NCBI GenBank assembly: GCA_014729015.1
Contig: WJKR01000033.1
Span: 1-21,707 of the forward strand
From: Candidatus Woesearchaeota archaeon
GTDB taxonomy: Archaea > Nanobdellota > Nanobdellia > Woesearchaeales > WJKR01
Direction of reading: 5' to 3'
Length of the DNA: 21,707 bases
The number at the start of each line of letters is the position of its first letter. The stretch's first letter is position 1. Below, piece after piece: positions 1-6,629 of the stretch. The notes below the pieces were generated by a model. The model saw nothing but the letters and a program-made list of their open reading frames with translations, had not been told where the DNA came from and made no database searches. The position numbers and the translations under genes are program-made.

Positions 1-771
1 GAGTACAGCATGGCGGACATCGAGCAAGCATTGATGGACGACCCGGACGCGGACCAGAACACTAAGCTAGCGGCGAAGAACCGTTTCAGCAACGCGAAGA
101 ACTGGGGATTGTTCGACGAGCAAGGCACCCCGCTCCAAGAGCTCGCCAAAGGAGGACAGATCACCGTCCTCGACGTCTCTTGCTATGCCACCATGCCGGG
201 CAGCTGGAACATCAAGAACCTTGTCATCGGATTGGTGTCGCAAAAACTGTTCATCCAACGCATGATCGCAAGAAAAGACGAAGAATACCATGATTTGCAC
301 AAGGCCATCAACCCCTACTCAGACGACGCAGGACCAAAACAAGACTACCCCTTGGTCTGGCTGGTGATCGACGAAGCGCACGAATTCCTCCCCATCAAAG
401 GGAAGACGCTAGCGACCGACCCGTTGGTCACCATCCTCCGAGAAGGCCGGCAGCCAGGCATCTCCTTAGTATTGGCGACGCAGCAACCAGGAAAGATTCA
501 CACGGACGTCATGACGCAGAGCGACACGGTCATCAGCCACCGCATCACGGCAAAGCTCGACACCGAAGCGTTAGGCATGCTCATGCAGAGCTACATGCGC
601 AAAGGGCTCACGGAGGAGCTCGACCAACTCCCCAGGGTCAAAGGAGCGGCCATCATCTTCGACGACACGAACGAACGAATGTACCCCATCAGGGTCAGGC
701 CGCGGTTCACCTGGCACGGCGGCGAAGCGCCCAACGCCCTGAAACACGCGAAGGACGAGATCAAGTTCTGA
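1..771 (+). CDS. HerA-like ATPase, C-terminal part (5' end outside window)
   Basis: The frame is open to the first base, so the ATG at 10 is probably internal and the N-terminal half, including Walker A, lies upstream. The visible part has a Walker B motif (LVWLVIDEAHEF, about residues 116-127 counted from the ATG at 10), then LREGRQPG and the sensor-like LATQQPG, followed by the segment DVMTQSDTVISHRITAKLD. This is typical of the HerA/DUF87 FtsK-like hexameric ATPases. Relatives pump or translocate DNA, and HerA itself works with NurA and Mre11-Rad50 in archaeal end resection. No nurA, mre11 or rad50 is visible here, so the specific partner is unknown and the gene may belong to the wider DUF87 group. 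A small gene follows after 2 bases, which indicates an operon. Confidence 0.85.
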   Translation, partial: EYSMADIEQALMDDPDADQNTKLAAKNRFSNAKNWGLFDEQGTPLQELAKGGQITVLDVSCYATMPGSWNIKNLVIGLVSQKLFIQRMIARKDEEYHDLHKAINPYSDDAGPKQDYPLVWLVIDEAHEFLPIKGKTLATDPLVTILREGRQPGISLVLATQQPGKIHTDVMTQSDTVISHRITAKLDTEALGMLMQSYMRKGLTEELDQLPRVKGAAIIFDDTNERMYPIRVRPRFTWHGGEAPNALKHAKDEIKF

Positions 772-773
772 AA

Positions 774-1007
774 ATGGACATCCATGAGCACAAATCGCTA
801 TTCGAGGACATCGCGGAAAAGTACGGGCTGAAGAACGAGGAGAAAGCGGGCGAGATAGCGGACTTCCTCGTCACGCACCCCGCCGGCAAGGTTGCGGTAC
901 AGGAGTTCGCAGAACAATTCGACATGGCAGAGGAAGACGCGGAGACCTTCCTGAAGTTCATTGACCGAGGACTGCGCTACAAAGAACACGTCATGGACCG
1001 GAAATAA
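774..1007 (+). CDS. Small helical protein following the HerA-like ATPase
   Basis: A 77-residue protein whose ATG lies 2 bases after the ATPase stop codon, so the two are almost certainly cotranscribed and translationally coupled. The sequence is charged and predicted to be all-helical. Residues from about 28 to 66 (IADFLVTHPAGKVAVQEF onward) read like a compact helix-turn-helix or winged-helix fold. I do not recognise the family. Its position suggests an accessory or regulatory subunit of the ATPase, but this is inference from context alone. No signal peptide, membrane segment or cysteine motif is present. Confidence 0.7.
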   Translation: MDIHEHKSLFEDIAEKYGLKNEEKAGEIADFLVTHPAGKVAVQEFAEQFDMAEEDAETFLKFIDRGLRYKEHVMDRK

Positions 1008-1028
1008 GCCAAGAAAACACGCAGAAAC

Positions 1029-1036
1029 CTTAAATA
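1029..1036 (+). promoter_or_regulatory. TATA box for the 97-residue gene
   Basis: CTTAAATA in an otherwise GC-rich stretch, centred about 26 bases before the ATG at 1059. This spacing predicts a transcript starting at or next to the ATG, that is, a leaderless mRNA. Confidence 0.65.
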
Positions 1037-1058
1037 GCACTAGCTCTTCCCCAGCACC

Positions 1059-1352
1059 ATGGCATTTTACAAATCTTTCCCCAAGCGCTCAGACAAGTCG
1101 GTGTACCCGCAATGGGAAGACATCACGCTCACCGAGGAAGAAGAACGAGCGGTAGAAAGAACATGCCAGGAAGAGAACAACAAGCTCATGACCCAATGCC
1201 TAGAAGACGCGGAGAAACTCCTGGTCGCCAAAGGGCTCAAGGGATACGAGACGTCACTGACGCAGATAGCGACCGCCCTGTTCGAAAAGCGAGCGTCGCA
1301 CGTCGCGTACTGGAAAGAAGAGAAAGCGAAAGAGAAGTTCGACCGCTCATGA
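1059..1352 (+). CDS. Conserved-looking small hypothetical protein
   Basis: A 97-residue soluble, charged protein. The start is set by a TATA box about 26 bases upstream (leaderless) and there is no Shine-Dalgarno sequence. The N-terminus is MAFYKSFPKRSDKS, followed by a long Glu/Lys-rich helical region (about residues 25-95) and a C-terminus of KAKEKFDRS. Two cysteines (about residues 36 and 47) are not in a recognisable metal motif. I do not recognise the family. Its stop overlaps the stop of the opposite-strand gene by 6 bases in the palindrome TCATGA, so the two genes converge with no intergenic terminator. Confidence 0.7.
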   Translation: MAFYKSFPKRSDKSVYPQWEDITLTEEEERAVERTCQEENNKLMTQCLEDAEKLLVAKGLKGYETSLTQIATALFEKRASHVAYWKEEKAKEKFDRS

Positions 1353-2543
1353 CTTCTTACGCAACAGCTTCCTGAACAATATCACGTTCACGACCAGCAC
1401 GATGACGACCAGCACGACCAACAACGACACCGGACTGATCGGCTCCTGCTCGCCGTCACGGCCGCCGCCGACCACCTGGCCGGTGAACCCGGTCTCGATG
1501 CTGTCCTGCTTCACCACGATGTCGAACGACTTCTGCACCTGCTCGCCGCTGTAATAGACGACGACCTCCATGTCATACGCGCCGGGGACCACATTCCCCG
1601 TGTCCCAATACGCGTTCACGAGCCTCGACCCCGACCCTGGCAGGTCGACCGTCTGCGTCGTGGAGAACGCGTACCGCTCATCTCCCTGCGTGATGGTCAC
1701 CTCGGCGTACACCCCGGACAACGCACCGCTCCACTCGTTACGCAGCAAGATGTTGAACTTCGCGATGCCGCCGAGCGAGAACTCATTGACGGTGATCGCA
1801 TCGATGGCGACGGAGCGCTGGCCGATGGCGAACGACTCTTCGGCCTCGACCGTCTCGCCGTCATACGCCACGGTCGCGACAACCCTGTACGATCCTCGAG
1901 GCACGTCAGGCCGCCAAGGCACGGTGAAGAACGCGGACTCCTCCTTCGGGATGCGGCGGGGCTCGCTCGTCAAGGTCGCCACGGTCTCGTACGTACCCAT
2001 GTTCAGCACCTTGAAATACGCCTGCGCCTCGGCGATGTCCTCCTCGCCCAGGTTGCGCACCTCTATGATGAAGTTGCCCTGCTTGCCGCGGTCGAAGTCG
2101 CCGACGAAGAGCTTTGCCTCAGCGTACGTGCCCGCGTACGGCACGACCAGGGTGAACCTGGACACCACGCTCAGGCTCGCGGCGATTTGGCCGCCGGCCC
2201 GGGAGTGCTCCTGCACGACCACCTTGCCCTCCACGCGTCCCTGCACCGAGGCTGACCGCGGCTGGCGGAGCGTGACCGTGACGAACGCCTCTCGCTGGCC
2301 CGAGGAGAAGGAAAGGGCGTCGCGGTCGAGGGAGAGGAAGGGTGCCAGGTCGCCGATGACGTAGAGATTGACTGTTTTCTGCGCGCCCTCATTGTTGAGT
2401 ATCTTGAGCTGGTAGGTGTGCGTCTGGCCCGGCTCGAACACGCGCTCCTGGCTGCTCGGCACGACGCCGAGGGCCATGACTGAGGAGGAGCAGAGCACGA
2501 GGACGATGAGGAACAGGCATGGCTGGGCGACGGGGTGGCGCAT
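1347..2543 (-). CDS. Exported, C-terminally anchored beta-domain protein
   Basis: About 398 residues: an N-terminal signal peptide (hydrophobic PCLFLIVLVLCSSSVMALG), then a series of beta-sandwich domains like the CARDB/NEW3 domains of archaeal surface proteins, then one C-terminal membrane helix (SLLVVLVVIVLVVNVILF) and a basic tail (RKLLRKKS). The expected topology is an extracytoplasmic body with a cytoplasmic tail. Three in-frame ATGs occur at 2564, 2549 and 2543. The TATA box at 2567-2574 is only 6 bases from the first but about 27 from the third, so a leaderless start at 2543 is preferred. It follows the foldase gene on the same strand but has its own promoter. The precise function is unknown; a surface or secretion role is inferred. 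Confidence 0.8.
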   Translation of the reverse strand: MRHPVAQPCLFLIVLVLCSSSVMALGVVPSSQERVFEPGQTHTYQLKILNNEGAQKTVNLYVIGDLAPFLSLDRDALSFSSGQREAFVTVTLRQPRSASVQGRVEGKVVVQEHSRAGGQIAASLSVVSRFTLVVPYAGTYAEAKLFVGDFDRGKQGNFIIEVRNLGEEDIAEAQAYFKVLNMGTYETVATLTSEPRRIPKEESAFFTVPWRPDVPRGSYRVVATVAYDGETVEAEESFAIGQRSVAIDAITVNEFSLGGIAKFNILLRNEWSGALSGVYAEVTITQGDERYAFSTTQTVDLPGSGSRLVNAYWDTGNVVPGAYDMEVVVYYSGEQVQKSFDIVVKQDSIETGFTGQVVGGGRDGEQEPISPVSLLVVLVVIVLVVNVILFRKLLRKKS

Positions 2544-2566
2544 GCGCATTTTCAAGGGGGACATAG

Positions 2567-2574
2567 TATAAAAA
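2567..2574 (-). promoter_or_regulatory. TATA box for the exported beta-domain protein
   Basis: TTTTTATA on the minus strand. Its centre is about 27 bases from the ATG at 2543, which decides the start choice for that gene against the ATG at 2564. Confidence 0.65.
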
Positions 2575-2595
2575 GATGATGAAAAGAGAAGAACG

Positions 2596-4161
2596 TCATG
2601 GTGCGCAGCCCGTCTCGCGGGTCAGCGCGTTGATCGTCTGCTTGCCTTGCAGGACGAGCGCGTCGTCGCCCTCGCCGATAATCCACGTCGGGTAGACCGT
2701 GATGTCGTTGCAGGCGGCAGACGCCTCCCCTCCTGTCGGGTCGCAGTCCACATATGTGATCTCGTCGAACGCGCCGCCGAGGAGCCCTTTCTGGTCGTCC
2801 ACGTCCGGCGCCCAGGACACGCCGTACAGCACCGCTCCTTGCTCTGCGAGGCATTTGCCGAAGTTGCCTTCCCTGACCGGCTTGGTGTCTTCGACTTCTA
2901 CCTGGACCTCTTCTTCCTGCGCTTCTTCTTCCTCTGCGGTCAGCGGCGCCGTGACGGGAGGTAGCCCTTCCTTCGGATACTTCTCGATGGTGGCGTCGTC
3001 TCGGAGCTCGTCGATGTATCTGCGCACTTCGAGCGCTCCTCGTTCCTGCACGATCACTGCTTCCAGCTCGTCGCGCACCTCGTTCAGGGTCTGCGTGGTC
3101 GCTTCCCAGTGGTCGACCTTCCACATGATGTGCTGGCCGAACTGGGTCTCCACGATGGCGGTCTCGTTCACGTCCATGTCGAACGCTGCTTCCTCGAATG
3201 CTTCCACGTACTGGCCGTTCTGTGCGACCGCGTATTCGCCGCAGGTCGCGATGCTGCCGCCGTCGTCGGAGTAGTTGGTGACGAGGGTGCAGAAGTTATT
3301 GAAATCGTCGGCGATCATGCCCTTGACGTCTGCTGCTCGTGCTTCGAGGGCTTCTGCCGTCTCGTTCCCTTCGGGTGCGAGGAGGATGTGTCGGATGATG
3401 GCTTGTTCCGGCACCTCGTAGAGTTCGCCGCTCTCGTTGTACGCCGCTTCGAGGTCTTCGTCGGTGACGATGATTTCGCTGTACACGGTGTCGTTGATGA
3501 GCTTTGAGACGAGGAGTTGCTTCTTGTTGTTCTCGTCGAATGCTTCCCTGGTCGTGCCTTGGAGCGCGAGGCTGTTCTCGAGCTGCGCTTCGGTCATCCC
3601 GAACATGTCGAGGAGGGAGGCTGTGTAATCGTCGAGTTCCTCGTCGGTTACCTTGTAGCCTTGCTCTTCTGCTTCTTGGAGGAGGAGTTCTTGTTCTATG
3701 AGTTGTTCGAGGATGACTTCTTCGTCCGCTTGTGCTTGCACGGTTGGCGGCAGGGTGTCGTATATCTGTTCTACTTCGTCCCAGTAGATGGGTTGGTTGT
3801 TCACGAGCGCCGCTACTCGTTGCTCTTCTCCCGTCTCGGTCGGTGTTTGTTGTAGCGAGAGGTAGATGACGGCTGCGATGATGAGGAGGCCGATGACGAG
3901 GAGGAGTGCCCAGAGCCAGTTGCTGCTCGGCGCTTCCTTTGCTGGGGCTTTCTTCTTGGGTTTCGGCTTCTTTGCCTTCTTTTTCTTCTTCGGGGTGACT
4001 GGCTTCTTCGGCGTCTTCTTCTTGGTCGCTTTCTTCTTGGGTTTCTGCTTCTTCTCTTCTGGTTCTTTGACTTCCAGCGGCTCGTCCGGTATGAGTGGTT
4101 CCCCTTCTTGTGGGATATTGATTTCTATGTAATCTTCATCTTGGTGCTTGTCGTCTGCCAT
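2596..4161 (-). CDS. Membrane-anchored SurA/parvulin-like foldase fused to a degenerate thioredoxin fold
   Basis: A 521-residue protein. Residues 1-36 are acidic; 37-75 are a Lys/Pro-rich linker; 83-102 form one membrane helix (N-terminus inside). Residues about 112-225 resemble the SurA N-terminal chaperone domain (VAALVNNQPIYWDEVEQ). About 250-350 resemble a parvulin-type prolyl isomerase (AIIRHILLAPEG, FGQHIMWKV). After an acidic linker, 434-521 match the archaeal VKOR-associated thioredoxin-like domain (FGKCLAEQGAVLYG, VYPTWI, ETGC). In that domain the usual WCPHC is WAPDV (450-454), so the redox active site is lost. The start has a good ribosome binding site, AGGTGG at 4168-4173, 6 bases before the ATG. 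The likely role is folding of exported proteins outside the membrane, which fits the many exported proteins in this window. Confidence 0.85.
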   Translation of the reverse strand: MADDKHQDEDYIEINIPQEGEPLIPDEPLEVKEPEEKKQKPKKKATKKKTPKKPVTPKKKKKAKKPKPKKKAPAKEAPSSNWLWALLLVIGLLIIAAVIYLSLQQTPTETGEEQRVAALVNNQPIYWDEVEQIYDTLPPTVQAQADEEVILEQLIEQELLLQEAEEQGYKVTDEELDDYTASLLDMFGMTEAQLENSLALQGTTREAFDENNKKQLLVSKLINDTVYSEIIVTDEDLEAAYNESGELYEVPEQAIIRHILLAPEGNETAEALEARAADVKGMIADDFNNFCTLVTNYSDDGGSIATCGEYAVAQNGQYVEAFEEAAFDMDVNETAIVETQFGQHIMWKVDHWEATTQTLNEVRDELEAVIVQERGALEVRRYIDELRDDATIEKYPKEGLPPVTAPLTAEEEEAQEEEVQVEVEDTKPVREGNFGKCLAEQGAVLYGVSWAPDVDDQKGLLGGAFDEITYVDCDPTGGEASAACNDITVYPTWIIGEGDDALVLQGKQTINALTRETGCAP

Positions 4162-4167
4162 GCGATT

Positions 4168-4228
4168 CCACCTATCGGGTTTGTTTGTCTACACCCCTCA
4201 AGGATAACAAAATACGTTCCTTATTTAA
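4168..4228 (-). promoter_or_regulatory. Promoter and ribosome binding site of the foldase gene
   Basis: TTAAATAA (minus strand, 4221-4228) is a TATA box predicting a start near 4198. AGGTGG (4168-4173) is a Shine-Dalgarno sequence 6 bases from the ATG. Unlike most genes here, this one has a leader of roughly 35-40 bases. Confidence 0.6.
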
Positions 4229-4355
4229 GCTTTACTGTTTGTGCTCTGTGGGGAGTGGTGAGAGGGGATTTGTGGGTGGTTCCTACGAATTAATTGCTTT
4301 ATAGAAAATAAAGAACGTCCAATTAATGACCATAAAGAAAAAAATGAACACAAGC

Positions 4356-4363
4356 TTTAAATA
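4356..4363 (+). promoter_or_regulatory. Strong TATA box upstream of the structured RNA and dnaG
   Basis: TTTAAATA preceded by AAGC, inside a 100-base AT-rich intergenic region. It predicts transcription starting at about 4384-4387, exactly where the first long helix of the structured region begins (4388). No comparable TATA box lies closer to dnaG; CATTATGG at 4731 is the only, and weak, candidate. Confidence 0.7.
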
Positions 4364-4383
4364 CGGGGTACACTTCCCCCGAC

Positions 4384-4782
4384 ACAAAGCTTACCTGAAA
4401 CAAGCGGGGAGCGGCACAAACGTGCCACCAATGACCCGACAACACACGTAAGCTCACAGCCCGGCACGAGAGTACTCGGGTGAGAAGGCATCCGCCTTGT
4501 CAATGAGCTCGGACCGCCACAAGCGGTCCCCGCAAGGGAGAGTTAGTGTCCCGGGCGACAAACACCCATCACAGTCGCTATTCAGCAACAAGACAAGCTG
4601 AACATCAATCATCACTTTCATTTCAAGACCATTCATGTTCACAACGATAGCAAGACAGGAAAACAAGGAGTCTTGCATCGCTACAGCTTGTTCTGAAACA
4701 GGATAGTGCCGCACCAGGAGCGTTGTACACCATTATGGCAAGAACCGCACAAGCACCAACAGCCGTGCTTGGGCCTGAAGCC
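4384..4782 (+). ncRNA. Candidate structured RNA or long dnaG leader, family unknown
   Basis: About 400 bases without a convincing protein, starting about 25 bases after a strong TATA box. Helices seen: 4388-4394/4448-4454 (7 bp) enclosing the hairpin 4413-4417/4422-4426; 4459-4464/4551-4556 (GCCCGG/CCGGGC) enclosing hairpins 4467-4470/4475-4478, 4485-4489/4494-4498, 4511-4517/4523-4529 and a CCC-GCAA-GGG tetraloop at 4529-4538; 4555-4559/4574-4578; and a three-way junction from 4593-4598/4686-4691, 4599-4605/4635-4641 and 4645-4656/4670-4680 (11 bp with one bulged A). A last 7-bp hairpin is 4750-4756/4765-4771. Helices at 4459 and 4555 share two bases, as do the 4511 and 4529 hairpins, and 4411-4417 can alternatively pair with 4706-4712. 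I see no conserved RNase P or SRP RNA motif. It is either a separate RNA or a 5' leader controlling dnaG; the 3' end is uncertain. Confidence 0.6.
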
Positions 4783-4804
4783 AAAAAAAAAAGGAGAGAT
4801 CAAC

Positions 4805-6055
4805 ATGGCAAAAATCGCACAAGTATCAGCAAAATACATCGTCCACGCCAGCATCCACATCGACGGCGTCGTCGACCGACCAGACGTCATCGGCGCCATC
4901 TTCGGCCAGACAGAAGGACTGCTCGGCGCAGACCTCGAACTGCGAGAACTCCAAAAATCAGGACGCATCGGCCGCATCGAAGTCAACGTGGACACCAAAG
5001 GAGGAAAGACCAACGGCGAGATCATCGTACCATCAAGCCTCGACAAAGCGGAGACCAGCATCATCGCAGCAGCGCTGGAAATCATCCAACGCATCGGCCC
5101 CTGCAACGCGAAGATCAAATCGGAAAAGATCGAAGACATCAGGATCAGCAAACGGCAACACGTCGTGGAACGCGCCAAGCAACTACTGCGAGGGCTCATG
5201 GACACCAGCATGCCGGACAGCCAAGAAATAGCGGACGAAGTCGCCTACTCCGTCCGCGTCATGGAAATACAAGAATACGGCAAGGAACGGCTGCCCGCCG
5301 GACCAGCCATCGACGAAAGCGACGAGATAGTCGTCGTCGAAGGACGAGCAGACGTCCTGAACCTGTTGAAGCACGGCTTCAAGAACGCCATCGCCGTCGG
5401 CGGCACCAACGTACCCAAAGCCATCGCCGACCTCTGCAAAGAGAAGACCGCCACGGCGTTCGTGGACGGCGACCGAGGAGGCAACCTCATCATCCAAGAG
5501 CTCGTCGCGGTCACCGAAGTCGACTTCGTCACCAAGGCGCCGGACGGCAAAGAAGTCGAGGAACTCACAAAGAAAGAGATCCACAAGGCGCTGCGAGGAC
5601 AAATCGCGTACGAACAGTACAAGCTGGAACACAAAGAGCAACCCCGACAACAAGGAAGATACTCACGGCCACAGCCAAGAGCGCCGCAGAGACAGCAAGG
5701 GAGAGAGACATCCCAGCAGCAAGCAAAAGAACCGCCAAAGCCCAAGGCGAAGAAGCGAGCAGCCACCGACAAGGAGAAAGAGACGTTCAACAAGATGCTC
5801 GAAGACCTCATCGGCACCCGAGGCGCATACATCCTCGACGAGAAGCTGAACATCCTCGGCAAAGTGCCCGTCTCAGAACTGCAGAGCACGGTCAAATCGT
5901 TGAGCAGCGGCATCTACGCGGTCATCTTCGACGGCTCTATAGACAAAGACGTCATCAGCGTTTGTGAACGGGCAGGCGTGAGCTTCCTCACCGGCATGGA
6001 CGCGAAGGCGAAGACGTCGGCATCAGTGATGATATTCACGAGCGACGACTTCTGA
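4805..6055 (+). CDS. dnaG: Archaeal DnaG-like primase / exosome-associated DnaG
   Basis: 416 residues. The N-terminal archaeal signature KYIVHASIHIDG and DVIGAIFGQTEGLLG (about 10-41) is followed by a Toprim domain: DEIVVVEGRADVLNLL with catalytic Glu179, then FVDGDRGG with Asp221 and Asp223. A Gln/Arg/Pro-rich linker (about 275-320) precedes a C-terminal domain ending FTSDDF. In archaea the family binds the RNA exosome (with Csl4) and has primase activity in vitro. The start at 4805 is fixed by the ribosome binding site AAGGAGAG (4791-4798) and by the family N-terminus. An in-frame ATG at 4706 would add residues that do not match the family. It lies directly downstream of the structured RNA, with no good promoter of its own. 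The T-rich tract after the stop (6059-6077) probably ends the transcript. Confidence 0.95.
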   Translation: MAKIAQVSAKYIVHASIHIDGVVDRPDVIGAIFGQTEGLLGADLELRELQKSGRIGRIEVNVDTKGGKTNGEIIVPSSLDKAETSIIAAALEIIQRIGPCNAKIKSEKIEDIRISKRQHVVERAKQLLRGLMDTSMPDSQEIADEVAYSVRVMEIQEYGKERLPAGPAIDESDEIVVVEGRADVLNLLKHGFKNAIAVGGTNVPKAIADLCKEKTATAFVDGDRGGNLIIQELVAVTEVDFVTKAPDGKEVEELTKKEIHKALRGQIAYEQYKLEHKEQPRQQGRYSRPQPRAPQRQQGRETSQQQAKEPPKPKAKKRAATDKEKETFNKMLEDLIGTRGAYILDEKLNILGKVPVSELQSTVKSLSSGIYAVIFDGSIDKDVISVCERAGVSFLTGMDAKAKTSASVMIFTSDDF

Positions 6056-6058
6056 AAC

Positions 6059-6077
6059 TATTTTTTATACATTTTTC
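6059..6077 (+). promoter_or_regulatory. T-rich dnaG terminator doubling as TATA box of the acetyltransferase
   Basis: TATTTTTTATACATTTTT lies just after the dnaG stop and 10-28 bases before the ATG at 6087. T-rich tracts end transcription in archaea, and TTTTTTATA is a TATA box, so one element appears to serve both genes. The spacing of about 22-23 bases from TATA centre to ATG supports a leaderless start, though slightly short. Confidence 0.5.
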
Positions 6078-6086
6078 CTTGAGAAA

Positions 6087-6629
6087 ATGACGATTAGGCT
6101 CCGACCACAAGAAATGGAAGATGCGGAACGATTCTTCGAAATACTTGACAACAAGAACTTCATATTCTTCGAAGTCATGCTCGAAAGCGTAGAGGACGAA
6201 CGGGCATGGCTGGAGAAAAGCTTCGAACGCAAGAAGAACAACCAAGAGCACAACTACACCATACTGCTCGATGAAAAAATCATCGGGGGCTGCGGCATCA
6301 AGATACGGCAGCACCGCCAGTTCATCGGAGAGATAGGATACTTCATCGACGAGGAGCACTGGAGGAAAGGCATCGCCACCGAAGCCACGAAACGGCTTGA
6401 GAAGATAGGATTCGAAGAACTCGGCCTCAACAGGATAGAAGTCTGGATGCACCCCGACAACAAGGGATCGGAAAAGGTCGCCGTCAAATCCGGCTACAAG
6501 AAAGAAGGCTTCATGAGGAAATGCGTTTTCAACAAAAGAAAACAAGGATACCAAGACGCATTACTCTACGCCAAGACGAAAAAGGATTACCTGGCAAGCC
6601 AAGCGACTTCTTCAGTGTCAAAATCATAG
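6087..6629 (+). CDS. GNAT acetyltransferase, RimJ/RimL-like
   Basis: A 180-residue GNAT-fold enzyme that transfers the acetyl group of acetyl-CoA to an amine. Seen: MTIRLRPQEMEDAERFFE (strand 1 and helix 1), IGGCGIKIR and GEIGYFIDEEHWRKGIATEA with the acetyl-CoA-binding turn (R/Q-x-x-G-x-G/A form, here RKGIAT), then RIEVWMHPDNKGSEKVAVKSGYKKEGFMRK, which is the classic RimJ/RimL C-terminal motif. The substrate could be a protein N-terminus, a ribosomal protein or a small molecule; the sequence does not decide. The gene is probably leaderless (TATA region just upstream). Its last 43 bases overlap the 3' end of rfcL on the other strand, so the Ser-rich tail is shared antisense sequence. Confidence 0.9.
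   Translation: MTIRLRPQEMEDAERFFEILDNKNFIFFEVMLESVEDERAWLEKSFERKKNNQEHNYTILLDEKIIGGCGIKIRQHRQFIGEIGYFIDEEHWRKGIATEATKRLEKIGFEELGLNRIEVWMHPDNKGSEKVAVKSGYKKEGFMRKCVFNKRKQGYQDALLYAKTKKDYLASQATSSVSKS

Noticed and set aside
3866..4132. Plus-strand frame rich in Phe and Gly opposite the Lys-rich linker
   Set aside because: Phe-rich sequence is simply the complement of the Lys codons of the foldase linker.
4454..4714. 86-codon open frame on the minus strand across the structured RNA
   Set aside because: No ribosome binding site or TATA box at the right place, no recognisable sequence, and the inverted repeats explain the open frame better.
4384..4782. RNase P RNA or SRP RNA
   Set aside because: I looked for the conserved GAGGAAAGUCC and ACAGAAA motifs of RNase P and the GGAA-tetraloop helix 8 of SRP RNA and found none. 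A covariance search would settle it.
4706..4804. Longer in-frame start for dnaG at the ATG at 4706
   Set aside because: The added 33 residues do not match the family, the ATG at 4805 has a strong ribosome binding site, and the region forms part of the structured RNA.
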